A stretch of 6,175 bases of DNA from JAUVXY01 sp964392345. GTDB taxonomy: Bacteria; Actinomycetota; Humimicrobiia; Humimicrobiales; Humimicrobiaceae. This document shows, in pieces, positions 1 to 6,058 of this stretch (its first letter is position 1; each line of letters opens with the position of its first letter). A model generated the notes under the pieces. That model saw only the letters and a program-made list of their open reading frames with translations, ran no database searches and was not told the origin of the DNA. A program made the position numbers and the translations under genes. The stretch covers positions 1-6,175 of the forward strand of contig CAYMPQ010000079.1 in the NCBI GenBank assembly GCA_964392345.1, in the 5' to 3' direction.

Positions 1-520
1 CTGTTTTTCCAACTCCTGCTCCTCCAAACATTCCAATCTTACCACCTTTAACAAATGGGCAGAGAAAGTCAATTACTTTTACACCTGTTTCAAAAATTTC
101 TGAAGTTGTTTCTATATCTTCTATGTTTGGGGGTTCTCTATGTATAGGTAGCTTCATTTTAGCTTTCACTTCTTCCTTTAAGTCTATAGTCTCTCCAAGC
201 ACATTAAATATTCTACCAAGTGTTTCTCTTCCTACTGGAACCTCTATAGGCTTTCCGGTATCTATTACTTCCATACCCCTGCTAAGACCTTCTGTAGAAG
301 ACATAGCTACTGCTCTTACCTTGTTTCCCCCAATTGATTGCTGAACTTCTGCTACCACTGTTTCTCTATAGTAGGCATCTTTTTCTTTGGGTCTATGTAC
401 CTGAATAGCTGTGTATATTTCTGGAAGTTTGCCTGGAGCAAATTCTACGTCTAACACTGGCCCCCTTATACTCACTATCTTACCTATATTTTTTCCTCTG
501 CTGTATTTATTCTCAGTCAT
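1..520 (-). CDS. atpD: F1Fo ATP synthase subunit beta, N-terminal part (cut by window edge)
   Basis: Catalytic F1 subunit; three copies alternate with alpha and make ATP on the cytoplasmic side. Translating the minus strand from the ATG at 520 gives 173 codons: a short hydrophilic start (MTENKYSRGKN), the beta-barrel domain (IGKIVSIRGPVLDVEF, then VRAVAMSSTEGLSRG), the linker VPVGRETLGRIFNVLGE, and the nucleotide domain (FETGVKVIDFLCPFVKGGKIGMF). The last full codons are the Walker A motif GGAGVGKT at residues 166-173, so the rest of the gene lies beyond position 1. The motif is intact, unlike that of alpha. A GAGGTGA ribosome site lies at 532-538, a rather long 11 bases before the ATG. An in-frame GTG at 535 would add five residues but overlaps that site, so the ATG is preferred. 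Beta is the last gene in view of the minus-strand operon, 91 bases after gamma. Confidence 0.97.
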   Translation of the reverse strand, partial: MTENKYSRGKNIGKIVSIRGPVLDVEFAPGKLPEIYTAIQVHRPKEKDAYYRETVVAEVQQSIGGNKVRAVAMSSTEGLSRGMEVIDTGKPIEVPVGRETLGRIFNVLGETIDLKEEVKAKMKLPIHREPPNIEDIETTSEIFETGVKVIDFLCPFVKGGKIGMFGGAGVGKT

Positions 521-611
521 GCTTTGTACACTCACCTCTCAAAAACCAGCCATGTTTAAAAATTGCAAAAAATAACATCTACAACTTACTCCACTGCTGC
601 CCTCAATATCT

Positions 612-1547
612 TCAGCGTCCCTTTTCTTTAAGAAACTCAGACCCTGAAGTTATCTCTGCTATCTCCATAGTTATCCCATGTTGCCTTACCCTGTGATATC
701 TTCTTTTTAAGTCTTTTGTAATTTCATCAGCATTATCGCTAGCAATTTTCATAGCAGTCATCCTGGCTCCAATTTCACTAGCGGTAGATTCAAGCAGCGC
801 TATATAAGTAACAGTATAAATATATTCTGGAAGCAGTGAACTTAAAATATCTTGAAAAGAGGGATCATATATGAACTCAGGTATGACCCGAGATGTCAAA
901 TCGCCTATTTTAATTTCTCCTGTTTCATGCTCTTTTATCTTTTCATCTCTTAATTTTACATCAATAGGAATAGGAAGAATTTGTCTGGCAGTGGGTATGT
1001 GCTCCATTGCGTTTATAAACCTTGTATAGCAAATAATTACCCTGTCTACTTCCTCCGCAATATATCTTGCAATAATCTCTTTGGCTATTTCCCTGGCATC
1101 CAAAAATTTAGGATACTCTGACAGATGCTCGTAAACCTTGGATAACTGAAAACCTGCATACCTAAAATAACTGGCACCCCTTGTTCCTATAATATCGAGA
1201 TTAACCTCTTTTCCTTCCACTTTTATTTTTTCTATTGTATCTTCAATTAGTTTTATGATATTAGCATTATAACCACCGCATAGCCCTCTATCTGCGGTTA
1301 TTCCTATTATCAAAACTACATTTTCAGTCTTATGGGCTTTCATTAAAGGGTCGTCAGCCACCTTTGGAGAATAGCGAGCCATATCTGTTATAAAACCTTC
1401 TATTTTTTCAGTAAAAGGCCTGGCTTCTAAAATTCTTCTCCGAGCTTTTACAATTTTAAAAGACGCTATCATATCCATAGCTCTGGTAACTTTCTTGGCC
1501 ACATTTATATTCTCTATCTTGTTTCTAATCTCTCTTGCTTTTTCCAT
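612..1547 (-). CDS. atpG: F1Fo ATP synthase subunit gamma
   Basis: Central rotor shaft of F1, coupling c-ring rotation to conformational change in the alpha/beta hexamer. The 311-residue product begins MEKAREIRNKIENINVAKKV with the family's N-terminal coiled-coil helix (TRAMDMIAS around residue 21). It carries the hallmark ADRGLCGGYN at about 85-94 and ends with the C-terminal helix (EIGARMTAMKIASDNADEI, then YHRVRQHGITMEIAEI). It is some 20 residues longer than typical bacterial gamma. The extra length appears to lie in the charged stretch around residues 199-220 (DEKIKEHETGEIKIGDLTSR), in the Rossmann-like domain facing away from the shaft. The ATG at 1547 matches the expected N-terminus. 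No Shine-Dalgarno sequence precedes it: the 34 bases after the alpha stop are A/T-rich. Translation may therefore depend on coupling to alpha or on an A-rich leader. The stop is TGA. Confidence 0.97.
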   Translation of the reverse strand: MEKAREIRNKIENINVAKKVTRAMDMIASFKIVKARRRILEARPFTEKIEGFITDMARYSPKVADDPLMKAHKTENVVLIIGITADRGLCGGYNANIIKLIEDTIEKIKVEGKEVNLDIIGTRGASYFRYAGFQLSKVYEHLSEYPKFLDAREIAKEIIARYIAEEVDRVIICYTRFINAMEHIPTARQILPIPIDVKLRDEKIKEHETGEIKIGDLTSRVIPEFIYDPSFQDILSSLLPEYIYTVTYIALLESTASEIGARMTAMKIASDNADEITKDLKRRYHRVRQHGITMEIAEITSGSEFLKEKGR

Positions 1548-1581
1548 ATTATTTTTTTGATTAATGAAACTTATGCCAAAT

Positions 1582-3102
1582 TTAACTAAAAGATTTTTTA
1601 AATTCTATAGTGGCATCTCTAATTTTCTGTTCTATTTCATCATCAATATCTTTTGTCTTATTAATTTTATCAGTTACTTCTGGGTGAGAGTTGTGTATAA
1701 AGTTCAGAAATTCTCTTTCAAATCTTTTCAGAGCTTCTACCTCTATATCATCCAAATAACCCCTTGTAAGTACATAAATTATAATTACCTGATCTTCTAC
1801 TGGCATAGGCTGATACTGAGGCTGTTTTAATATTTCTATCGTTCTGTGTCCCCTTGTTATCTGCTTTATAGCTTCCTTATCCAGCCCTGTTCCAAATTTA
1901 GCAAAATGCTCAAGCTCCCTGTATTGAGCCATGTGGAGTCTCAGCATACCACAAATTTTTCTCATCGCCTTAATCTGTGCATTACCTCCAACCCTGGATA
2001 CTGAAATACCCACATTTATAGCAGGCCTTACACCAGCTTTGAATAGATCAGTTTCCAGATATATCTGCCCGTCATTAATAGATATTAGATTTGTCGGTAT
2101 ATATCCAGATATATCACCTGCCATTGTCTCAATAACAGGTATAGCAGTAAGTGACCCTCCTCCTTTGTCATTAGAGAGTTTAGCTGCCCGTTCCAATAGC
2201 CTTGAGTGGAGATAAAATATATCACCCGGGTAAGCTTCTCTGCCTGGCGGTCTTCTAAGTAGCAGGGAAATCTCTCTATAAGCTACTGCGTGCTTTGACA
2301 GATCATCATACATTATGAGAGCATGTTTCCCATTATACATAAAATGTTCGCCCATCGCACACCCTGCATAGGGAGCAACATACTGAAGGGAAGCAGGCGC
2401 CTTAGCCGATGCATTCACTATAGTAGTATATTCCATTGCTCCCATCTCCTCTAATTTTTCAGCAATCATAGCAACAATTGAAGTTTTCTGACCTATTGCA
2501 ACATATATACAATATACATCTTTTCCTTTTTGATTTATTATGGTATCAATTAAAATAGCTGTCTTTCCCACCCTTCTGTCACTAACAACCAACTCTCTTT
2601 GTCCCTTCCCAATAGGAACCATTGAATCTATAGCCTTTATGCCTGTTTGAAGAGGTTCATTTACTGGTTGACGGCAAATAACATCAGGTGCCATATATTC
2701 TATTGGCCTGTAGTGTTTAGTTTTTATCGGACCTTTGTTATCAATAGGCCTTCCCAGTGCATCTACTATCCTGCCTATAAGTGCTTCTCCCACTGGCACC
2801 TCTAAAATTCTTCCAGTGCAATGTACTACATCACCTTCTTGAATCTTTGTAGCATCACCAAGAATAATAGCTCCAATTTCGTTCTTATCTAAATCAAGTA
2901 CGACACCATAAACCCCGCCCGGAAATTGCAGCATCTCTCCAATCATTGCTTTAGGGAGACCGCTAATTTTAGCTATGCCATCACCAGCTTCCAAAACCTG
3001 TCCTATTTCTTCAATCTTAGGCTCTGCCTTATACTTATTTATCTCGGAACTTATAAGTTCAGCAATTTTATCTGCTTTAATTACTAGCGCCAAATTCTTC
3101 AC
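1582..3102 (-). CDS. atpA: F1Fo ATP synthase subunit alpha
   Basis: Non-catalytic nucleotide-binding F1 subunit, which also supplies the arginine finger to the catalytic site on beta. The 506-residue frame has the beta-barrel domain (LQFPGGVYGVVLDLD, about 58-72), RILEVPVGEALIGRIVDALG (98-117), the P-loop region (GQRELVVSDRRVGKT, 167-181), the Mg-site acids MYDD (264-267), RRPPGREAYPGD (283-294), the arginine finger in SVSRVGG (R370), and a helical C-terminal domain. The P-loop is odd: S174 and R177 replace the usual Gly and Gln of GDRQTGKT, while the Lys-Thr pair and both Asp are kept. The frame's first codon, at 3102, is GTG. A TTG three codons later (3093) sits 5 bases after GGGGTGA (3099-3105) and is an equally good start, giving MALVIKADKIAEL. 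The gene overlaps the delta end by 26 bases (17 if TTG), which implies coupled translation. Confidence 0.97.
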   Translation of the reverse strand: MKNLALVIKADKIAELISSEINKYKAEPKIEEIGQVLEAGDGIAKISGLPKAMIGEMLQFPGGVYGVVLDLDKNEIGAIILGDATKIQEGDVVHCTGRILEVPVGEALIGRIVDALGRPIDNKGPIKTKHYRPIEYMAPDVICRQPVNEPLQTGIKAIDSMVPIGKGQRELVVSDRRVGKTAILIDTIINQKGKDVYCIYVAIGQKTSIVAMIAEKLEEMGAMEYTTIVNASAKAPASLQYVAPYAGCAMGEHFMYNGKHALIMYDDLSKHAVAYREISLLLRRPPGREAYPGDIFYLHSRLLERAAKLSNDKGGGSLTAIPVIETMAGDISGYIPTNLISINDGQIYLETDLFKAGVRPAINVGISVSRVGGNAQIKAMRKICGMLRLHMAQYRELEHFAKFGTGLDKEAIKQITRGHRTIEILKQPQYQPMPVEDQVIIIYVLTRGYLDDIEVEALKRFEREFLNFIHNSHPEVTDKINKTKDIDDEIEQKIRDATIEFKKSFS

Positions 3103-3682
3103 CCCGTATTTCCAAAGATTTTAGTTTAGTTTTTAATTCCTCCATCTTATTTTTAATACTTAGATCAACTACCTTACTGCCAATTTTAATTACTATTCCC
3201 CCTAAAATATCCCTGTCTACAGTATTTATAATTCTTACATCAAGACCAGTTTTTTTGTCTACACTCTTCTTAATTTCATTAACTAACTTTTGGCTCAAAT
3301 CCACTGCACTTACAACCTCTACAAACACCTGTGATTTTAATTTACTTACAAGCTTCACAAAATTTACAAGCTCCACAAAAAAGCCATATATTTCTTCTAT
3401 GACATCAATCATATCCAGGCTAATTATCATCATAACAACAGTCTTTATAGCGCTGCTGCTCTCTTCCCCCAGAATCTCTAAAATTGCTCTTATCTTGTCA
3501 GTCTCTGTTACTGAAGAACTGGATAAATACCCTTTAAGCTCTAAATTTGATACAATCTCCTCTTTAACTTGTTTAAATTCAACCTCTAACCGATCAATCA
3601 TATTCTCGGCTTTACCAATGTTAAGAGCTGCCTCTGCGCAATATTGTGCTTTTTGCTGTATTAACCTTTCCTTATCTGCCAA
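3077..3682 (-). CDS. atpH: F1Fo ATP synthase subunit delta (OSCP homologue)
   Basis: Peripheral-stalk protein linking the top of F1 to the b dimer. The 201-residue product is somewhat longer than the usual ~180. It has the N-terminal helical domain (QYCAEAALNIGKAENM at about 13-28, and TDKIRAILEILG) and the diagnostic C-terminal part: VEVVSAVDLSQKLVNEI, then INTVDRDILGGIVIKIGSKV, then DLSIKNKMEELKTKL. That last stretch matches the family's VD..LLGG..V..G....D.S pattern. The start is TTG at 3682. An in-frame TGA nine codons upstream leaves no other start, and AGAGGTAGGGA (3690-3700) is in reach, with AGGG 8 bases away. The next in-frame ATG is residue 28, too late for the fold. The gene overlaps the end of b by 22 bases and the start of alpha by up to 26, so b, delta and alpha form a tightly coupled block. 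Confidence 0.94.
   Translation of the reverse strand: MADKERLIQQKAQYCAEAALNIGKAENMIDRLEVEFKQVKEEIVSNLELKGYLSSSSVTETDKIRAILEILGEESSSAIKTVVMMIISLDMIDVIEEIYGFFVELVNFVKLVSKLKSQVFVEVVSAVDLSQKLVNEIKKSVDKKTGLDVRIINTVDRDILGGIVIKIGSKVVDLSIKNKMEELKTKLKSLEIRGEEFGASN
3099..3105 (-). promoter_or_regulatory. Ribosome binding site inside delta that bears on the alpha start
   Basis: Minus-strand GGGGTGA matches the GGAGGTGA consensus with one change and lies within the last codons of delta. It ends 5 bases before the TTG at 3093 but overlaps the GTG at 3102, so it favours TTG as the real alpha start. Confidence 0.5.
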
Positions 3683-4185
3683 TCTATCTTCCCTACCTCT
3701 TCTAAGCTCTCATTAATTAATTTTTTGTGATCTTCCCCAGACAGGCTTTTAGCTATCATTTTTTCTGCCGCTGCAAAAGCTATCTCAACTATCTTATTTT
3801 TTATTTCATTTATTGCTCTCTCCCTTTCAATTCTTATCTCGGCTACTGCGCTATCTATCATTGCCCTGGACTTCTCATGAGTTTTTTGTTCTATCTCATC
3901 CCCTATGCTCCTGGCTGCTGCTTTACCTTCCTCTATAATTTTTCTTGCTTCTCTTTTTGCCTCTTCCAGCTGTTTTTTCTGCTCTTCAAGATATTTTTGT
4001 GCCTCTTCTCTTTGCCTGTCTGCACCATCAATACTCTTCATTATTTCTGACTGTCTTTTAGAAATAATATTATTTACTGGTTTTAAAACAAATTTCCACA
4101 AAACAATAGTTAATGCTATAAAAACTATTACAGACCAGAATATAGTGCTGCTCATTGGATTTATTATCTTAAGCGCCTCTTCCAA
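3661..4185 (-). CDS. atpF: F1Fo ATP synthase subunit b
   Basis: Peripheral-stalk (stator) subunit, normally a dimer, anchored in the membrane beside subunit a and bound to delta at its far end. The 174 residues comprise a short N-terminus, one membrane segment at about 13-34 (STIFWSVIVFIALTIVLWKF), the family motif VLKPVNNIISKRQSEI at about 33-48, a long highly charged coiled coil with the usual A/E/K/R bias to about 150, and a C-terminal tail ending in DWQIRKG. The start is TTG at 4185, supported by GAGGTG at 4193-4198 with a 7-base gap. An ATG at residue 11 has no ribosome site and would clip the N-terminus ahead of the membrane helix. Only one b-type gene is seen, with no second b'. The stop lies inside delta. 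Confidence 0.96.
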   Translation of the reverse strand: MEEALKIINPMSSTIFWSVIVFIALTIVLWKFVLKPVNNIISKRQSEIMKSIDGADRQREEAQKYLEEQKKQLEEAKREARKIIEEGKAAARSIGDEIEQKTHEKSRAMIDSAVAEIRIERERAINEIKNKIVEIAFAAAEKMIAKSLSGEDHKKLINESLEEVGKIDWQIRKG

Positions 4186-4192
4186 ATTTTCC

Positions 4193-4198
4193 CACCTC
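4193..4198 (-). promoter_or_regulatory. Ribosome binding site for the TTG start of subunit b
   Basis: Minus-strand GAGGTG, within AGAGGTGGG, lies 7 bases before the TTG at 4185. It supports that codon over the internal ATG of subunit b. The rest of the b/c gap (4199-4274) is very AT-rich and I see no gene in it. Confidence 0.7.
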
Positions 4199-4274
4199 TT
4201 TTTATTTAAATTTTTTAATCATTATTATTTTAAATTAGGACACTTCTATTATTATTTAACTAAAAAGTAACCTG

Positions 4275-4505
4275 CTACACTACAAAAATAAGTAAAAAGG
4301 CAACCACCAATGCATAAAGAGAAATTGCCTCAGCAAAAGCAATCCCGATAAACATGGCAGCCTGAATCTGCCCCGCTGCTTCAGGTTGTCTTGCAATACC
4401 TTCAAGAGCCTTTCCCACTAAGTTACCAATAGCAAGTGCCGGACCAATTGCTCCAATTCCCATACAAAACCCTGCTGCCAGTACTGCTGCCGTTTTAGGA
4501 TCCAT
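4275..4505 (-). CDS. atpE: F1Fo ATP synthase subunit c (ring proteolipid), probably H+ type
   Basis: Forms the rotating membrane ring that carries the coupling ion. The 76 residues form a two-helix hairpin: helix 1 at about 5-30, the polar loop with the hallmark ARQPEA (38-43), and helix 2 at about 47-75. The ion-carrying acid is E59 in FAEAISLY. Aligned by eye with the sodium-binding Ilyobacter c subunit, the ligand positions Gln32, Ser66 and Thr67 are I26, A60 and I61 here, although the Tyr is kept (Y64). Proton coupling is therefore the likely mode. In helix 1 the packing motif GxGxGxG reads GPALAIG (21-27), with two Gly replaced by Ala, which may affect ring size. The start is ATG with a perfect AGGAGG 6 bases upstream, the best initiation site in the operon, as expected for the most abundant subunit. 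Confidence 0.97.
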   Translation of the reverse strand: MDPKTAAVLAAGFCMGIGAIGPALAIGNLVGKALEGIARQPEAAGQIQAAMFIGIAFAEAISLYALVVAFLLIFVV

Positions 4506-4511
4506 ATATAT

Positions 4512-4517
4512 CCTCCT
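4512..4517 (-). promoter_or_regulatory. Perfect ribosome binding site for subunit c
   Basis: Minus-strand AGGAGG lies exactly 6 bases before the atpE ATG. It is the only full consensus site paired with ATG in the operon and fits the need for many c copies per complex. Confidence 0.85.
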
Positions 4518-4572
4518 GCCTACAATTGTTATAAATTTATAATCTTATTAATATTTTGCTCTTATGCTCGTT

Positions 4573-4603
4573 AGCTTAAAATACCTGATAGGCATTTTAA
4601 GCT
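4573..4603 (-). other. Stem-loop in the a/c intergenic RNA (processing or stability element)
   Basis: The 231-base gap between a and c (4506-4736) has no convincing gene but holds a 13-base-pair stem: 4573-4585 pairs with 4591-4603 around a 5-base loop. In the minus-strand RNA the single non-Watson-Crick position (4583/4593) is a G-U pair, whereas on the plus strand it would be A-C, so the structure suits the operon transcript. No U-run follows it, so it is not a standard terminator. It lies about 70 bases upstream of atpE. A 5' end protector, a cleavage site or a translation aid for atpE are possible roles; these are inferred. Its 5' arm in the RNA can also pair with upstream segments (4609-4614 and 4623-4629). 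Confidence 0.6.
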
Positions 4604-4736
4604 GGTACCCAGCTACACTAATTACCAGCCGCTGCCAAATTAACTCTTACCTAACAGTTTAATTTTTATCATATTTTCTTCTTACCACCTCATTTAGTTT
4701 TACTTGCCTGATTATTCCCTTGTTTTCAATCAAAAG

Positions 4737-5474
4737 TTAATGTCTCGGATTAACAGCCTCCCCAATATATACTGCTGAAAGCATTGCAAATATGTAGGCT
4801 TGAATCGCTGATACAAATATCTCAAACATGCTCATCACTATGGCAAACGGAACTGAGGGAAGAGCAATAAAGTAATTTTTAAAATATACAATAAGCCCTA
4901 GCAGCACGTATATAATAGCATGACCAGCAAGCATATTAGCGCTAAGACGAATAAAGAGCGAAAAGGGCTTTGCTATGGCACTAATTACTTCTATGGGGAT
5001 TACAATTACATACATCCATGATGGGACCGCAGACGGGGCAAAAGTTCTAACATATCCCCTTACTCCATTTTTAATTAAGTTAGATAAGTTCACTGTAAAG
5101 AAAACTATAACTGCTATGGTAAGAGGAACGATTGGATTAGATGTTGGTGTGTAAGCTCCCGGAATAAGTCCTACCAGATTATTTGATAACATAAAAATAA
5201 ATATTCCAGCAATAAATGGAAGCCATTTATCTCCCTCTTTTTTACCAATTACATTATAAACCATATATCTTTTTATGAAATTTATAAGAATTTCGATCAA
5301 AGTCTGCTTTTTGGTAGGCTTTATTCTGGACCTTATTGTCAGTAGAAAAAATAAAACTAAAAATAAGGCGCAAGCCCCAAACATAGATAAAGTAAGATTG
5401 GTAATAGAAATATCAATCCCAAATATCTTTATAGGAACAATTACTTTTAGGTGAAAATGCTCTAATATTTGCAA
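4737..5474 (-). CDS. atpB: F1Fo ATP synthase subunit a
   Basis: Membrane stator subunit forming the two half-channels for ions against the c ring. The 245 residues hold five or six hydrophobic segments, at roughly 28-47, 84-106, 116-134, 152-200 (long, paired) and 208-238. The essential arginine is R176 in FSLFIRLSANMLAGH. H185 takes the place of E. coli Glu219, and E218 (SMFEIF) that of His245, a swap common in many bacteria and mitochondria. Q225 lies in the conserved IQAYIFAMLSAVYIGEAV end. The TTG at 5474 is the start: AGGAG lies 6 bases upstream, an in-frame TAG lies four codons upstream, and the next ATG (residue 31) would delete the N-terminal segment. AtpI precedes it by 66 bases, and the long gap with the hairpin follows it. 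Confidence 0.96.
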   Translation of the reverse strand: MQILEHFHLKVIVPIKIFGIDISITNLTLSMFGACALFLVLFFLLTIRSRIKPTKKQTLIEILINFIKRYMVYNVIGKKEGDKWLPFIAGIFIFMLSNNLVGLIPGAYTPTSNPIVPLTIAVIVFFTVNLSNLIKNGVRGYVRTFAPSAVPSWMYVIVIPIEVISAIAKPFSLFIRLSANMLAGHAIIYVLLGLIVYFKNYFIALPSVPFAIVMSMFEIFVSAIQAYIFAMLSAVYIGEAVNPRH

Positions 5475-5480
5475 ATTTTT

Positions 5481-5485
5481 CTCCT
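5481..5485 (-). promoter_or_regulatory. Ribosome binding site for the TTG start of subunit a
   Basis: Minus-strand AGGAG ends 6 bases before the TTG at 5474, an optimal distance. It settles TTG as the start of atpB. Confidence 0.75.
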
Positions 5486-5540
5486 AATTTCTCTTATTTA
5501 ACTCCCAGACAATCTTTCTTGATTAATCACCTACTAGCTA

Positions 5541-5939
5541 CTATTTAAACAGTAATTTTCTGTAAATTAGAAATATTTCTAAACTCAAAAAAATGGTATA
5601 AAAAATTAAAAATGATAATAAAAGTATCAAAAGATTTATAAAATTGAGCCTTGATAATAAATAAAAAACCATCCCTGAAAAGATAAGTTTTACTAAAAAA
5701 CTACCTAAAACAAATTTTAAACTACTGGAAAGTTTTCTTCTATTAATAATATAGTAAGAAAAAAGGGTGCCAATAAAAATTACAAGTGCGATTGCCTGGC
5801 CAATGACTATATTCAAAAAAGCCTCAAACTCAAAAATAAAAAAACAGGCTACCCCGATAACCAGCAGTGATATTAGGCTAAAAATAGCAACTTTTTTAAT
5901 TTTAATTAAATCCTGGTCCATTTTATTTAATATATCCAA
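5541..5939 (-). CDS. atpI: ATP synthase subunit I-like membrane protein
   Basis: This small hydrophobic protein of 132 residues is placed directly before atpB, where AtpI is usually encoded. Family knowledge gives AtpI a chaperone-like role in assembling the c ring, and in some bacteria a link to Mg2+ uptake. The sequence shows four membrane segments, at about 17-36, 42-65, 76-96 and 99-126. The second carries small residues (VIGQAIALVIFIGTLFSYY) and is followed by the basic NRRK, as in the ATP-synt_I family. Sequence conservation in this family is weak, so the call rests mainly on topology and position. The start is uncertain: TTG at 5939 opens the frame, but neither it nor the in-frame ATG at 5921 (giving MDQDLIKIKK) has a ribosome site. 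The stop is TAG at 5541-5543. It is probably the first gene of the operon. Confidence 0.8.
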   Translation of the reverse strand: MDILNKMDQDLIKIKKVAIFSLISLLVIGVACFFIFEFEAFLNIVIGQAIALVIFIGTLFSYYIINRRKLSSSLKFVLGSFLVKLIFSGMVFYLLSRLNFINLLILLLSFLIFYTIFLSLEIFLIYRKLLFK

Positions 5940-5976
5940 AATTTATACCAGAAATGTACTTGAAACTATTTTAATA

Positions 5977-6005
5977 ATTATAGTATTCTATTCTATATAT
6001 TTGAA
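5977..6005 (-). promoter_or_regulatory. Candidate sigma-70 promoter of the atp operon
   Basis: On the minus strand a perfect TATAAT (5977-5982) lies 17 bases after TTCAAA (6000-6005), which matches TTGACA at four of six positions. The start of transcription would be near 5970, giving a leader of about 30 bases to the TTG or 49 to the ATG of atpI. A second option is the extended -10 TGGTATAAAT at 5941-5950, which has no good -35. AT-rich DNA gives chance matches, so this is a prediction only. Confidence 0.5.
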
Positions 6006-6025
6006 GGTAAAAATTAATTAAATAG

Positions 6026-6058
6026 AGCTTCACGAAATTAAAAATTCGGAAGGAAGCT
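6026..6058. repeat. Imperfect inverted repeat in the divergent intergenic region
   Basis: AGCTTC (6026-6031) and GAAGCT (6053-6058) are exact complements, with a second complementary pair inside: CGAAATT at 6033-6039 against AATTCG at 6043-6048, with one bulged base. The stem is interrupted and no clean T-run follows on either strand, so a terminator is doubtful. It lies just upstream of the candidate atp promoter -35 and could instead be an operator for either neighbour. Confidence 0.3.

Noticed and set aside
123..344. A 73-codon plus-strand frame opposite beta
   Set aside because: Antisense to conserved beta sequence in full agreement with the family; no independent evidence of coding.
3255..3716. 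A 153-codon plus-strand frame opposite delta
   Set aside because: It lies antisense to a clearly real delta gene; its Ser/Thr/Leu-rich product is what the complement of a Lys/Glu-rich gene gives.
3905..4270. A 121-codon plus-strand frame opposite b
   Set aside because: Antisense shadow of the charged coiled coil of b; Cys/Phe/Ser-rich and without a ribosome site or family resemblance.
4186..4274. Small gene between c and b
   Set aside because: Only a six-codon ATG frame (MIKKFK) is present; the stretch is AT-rich spacer with the b ribosome site at its end.
4275..4505. Sodium-coupled c ring, as expected in some anaerobes
   Set aside because: The Glu and Tyr are present, but the Gln, Ser and Thr ligand positions are Ile26, Ala60 and Ile61, so the Na+ site is not formed.
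4573..4603. Rho-independent terminator between a and c
   Set aside because: The stem is long but AU-rich and no U-run follows in the transcript; a terminator there would also cut off most of an essential operon.
4659..4733. A 24-residue minus-strand frame from a TTG between a and c (MIENKGIIRQVKLNEVVRRK...)
   Set aside because: No ribosome site, no start other than TTG, very short and not recognisable; the gap is better explained as untranslated leader for atpE.
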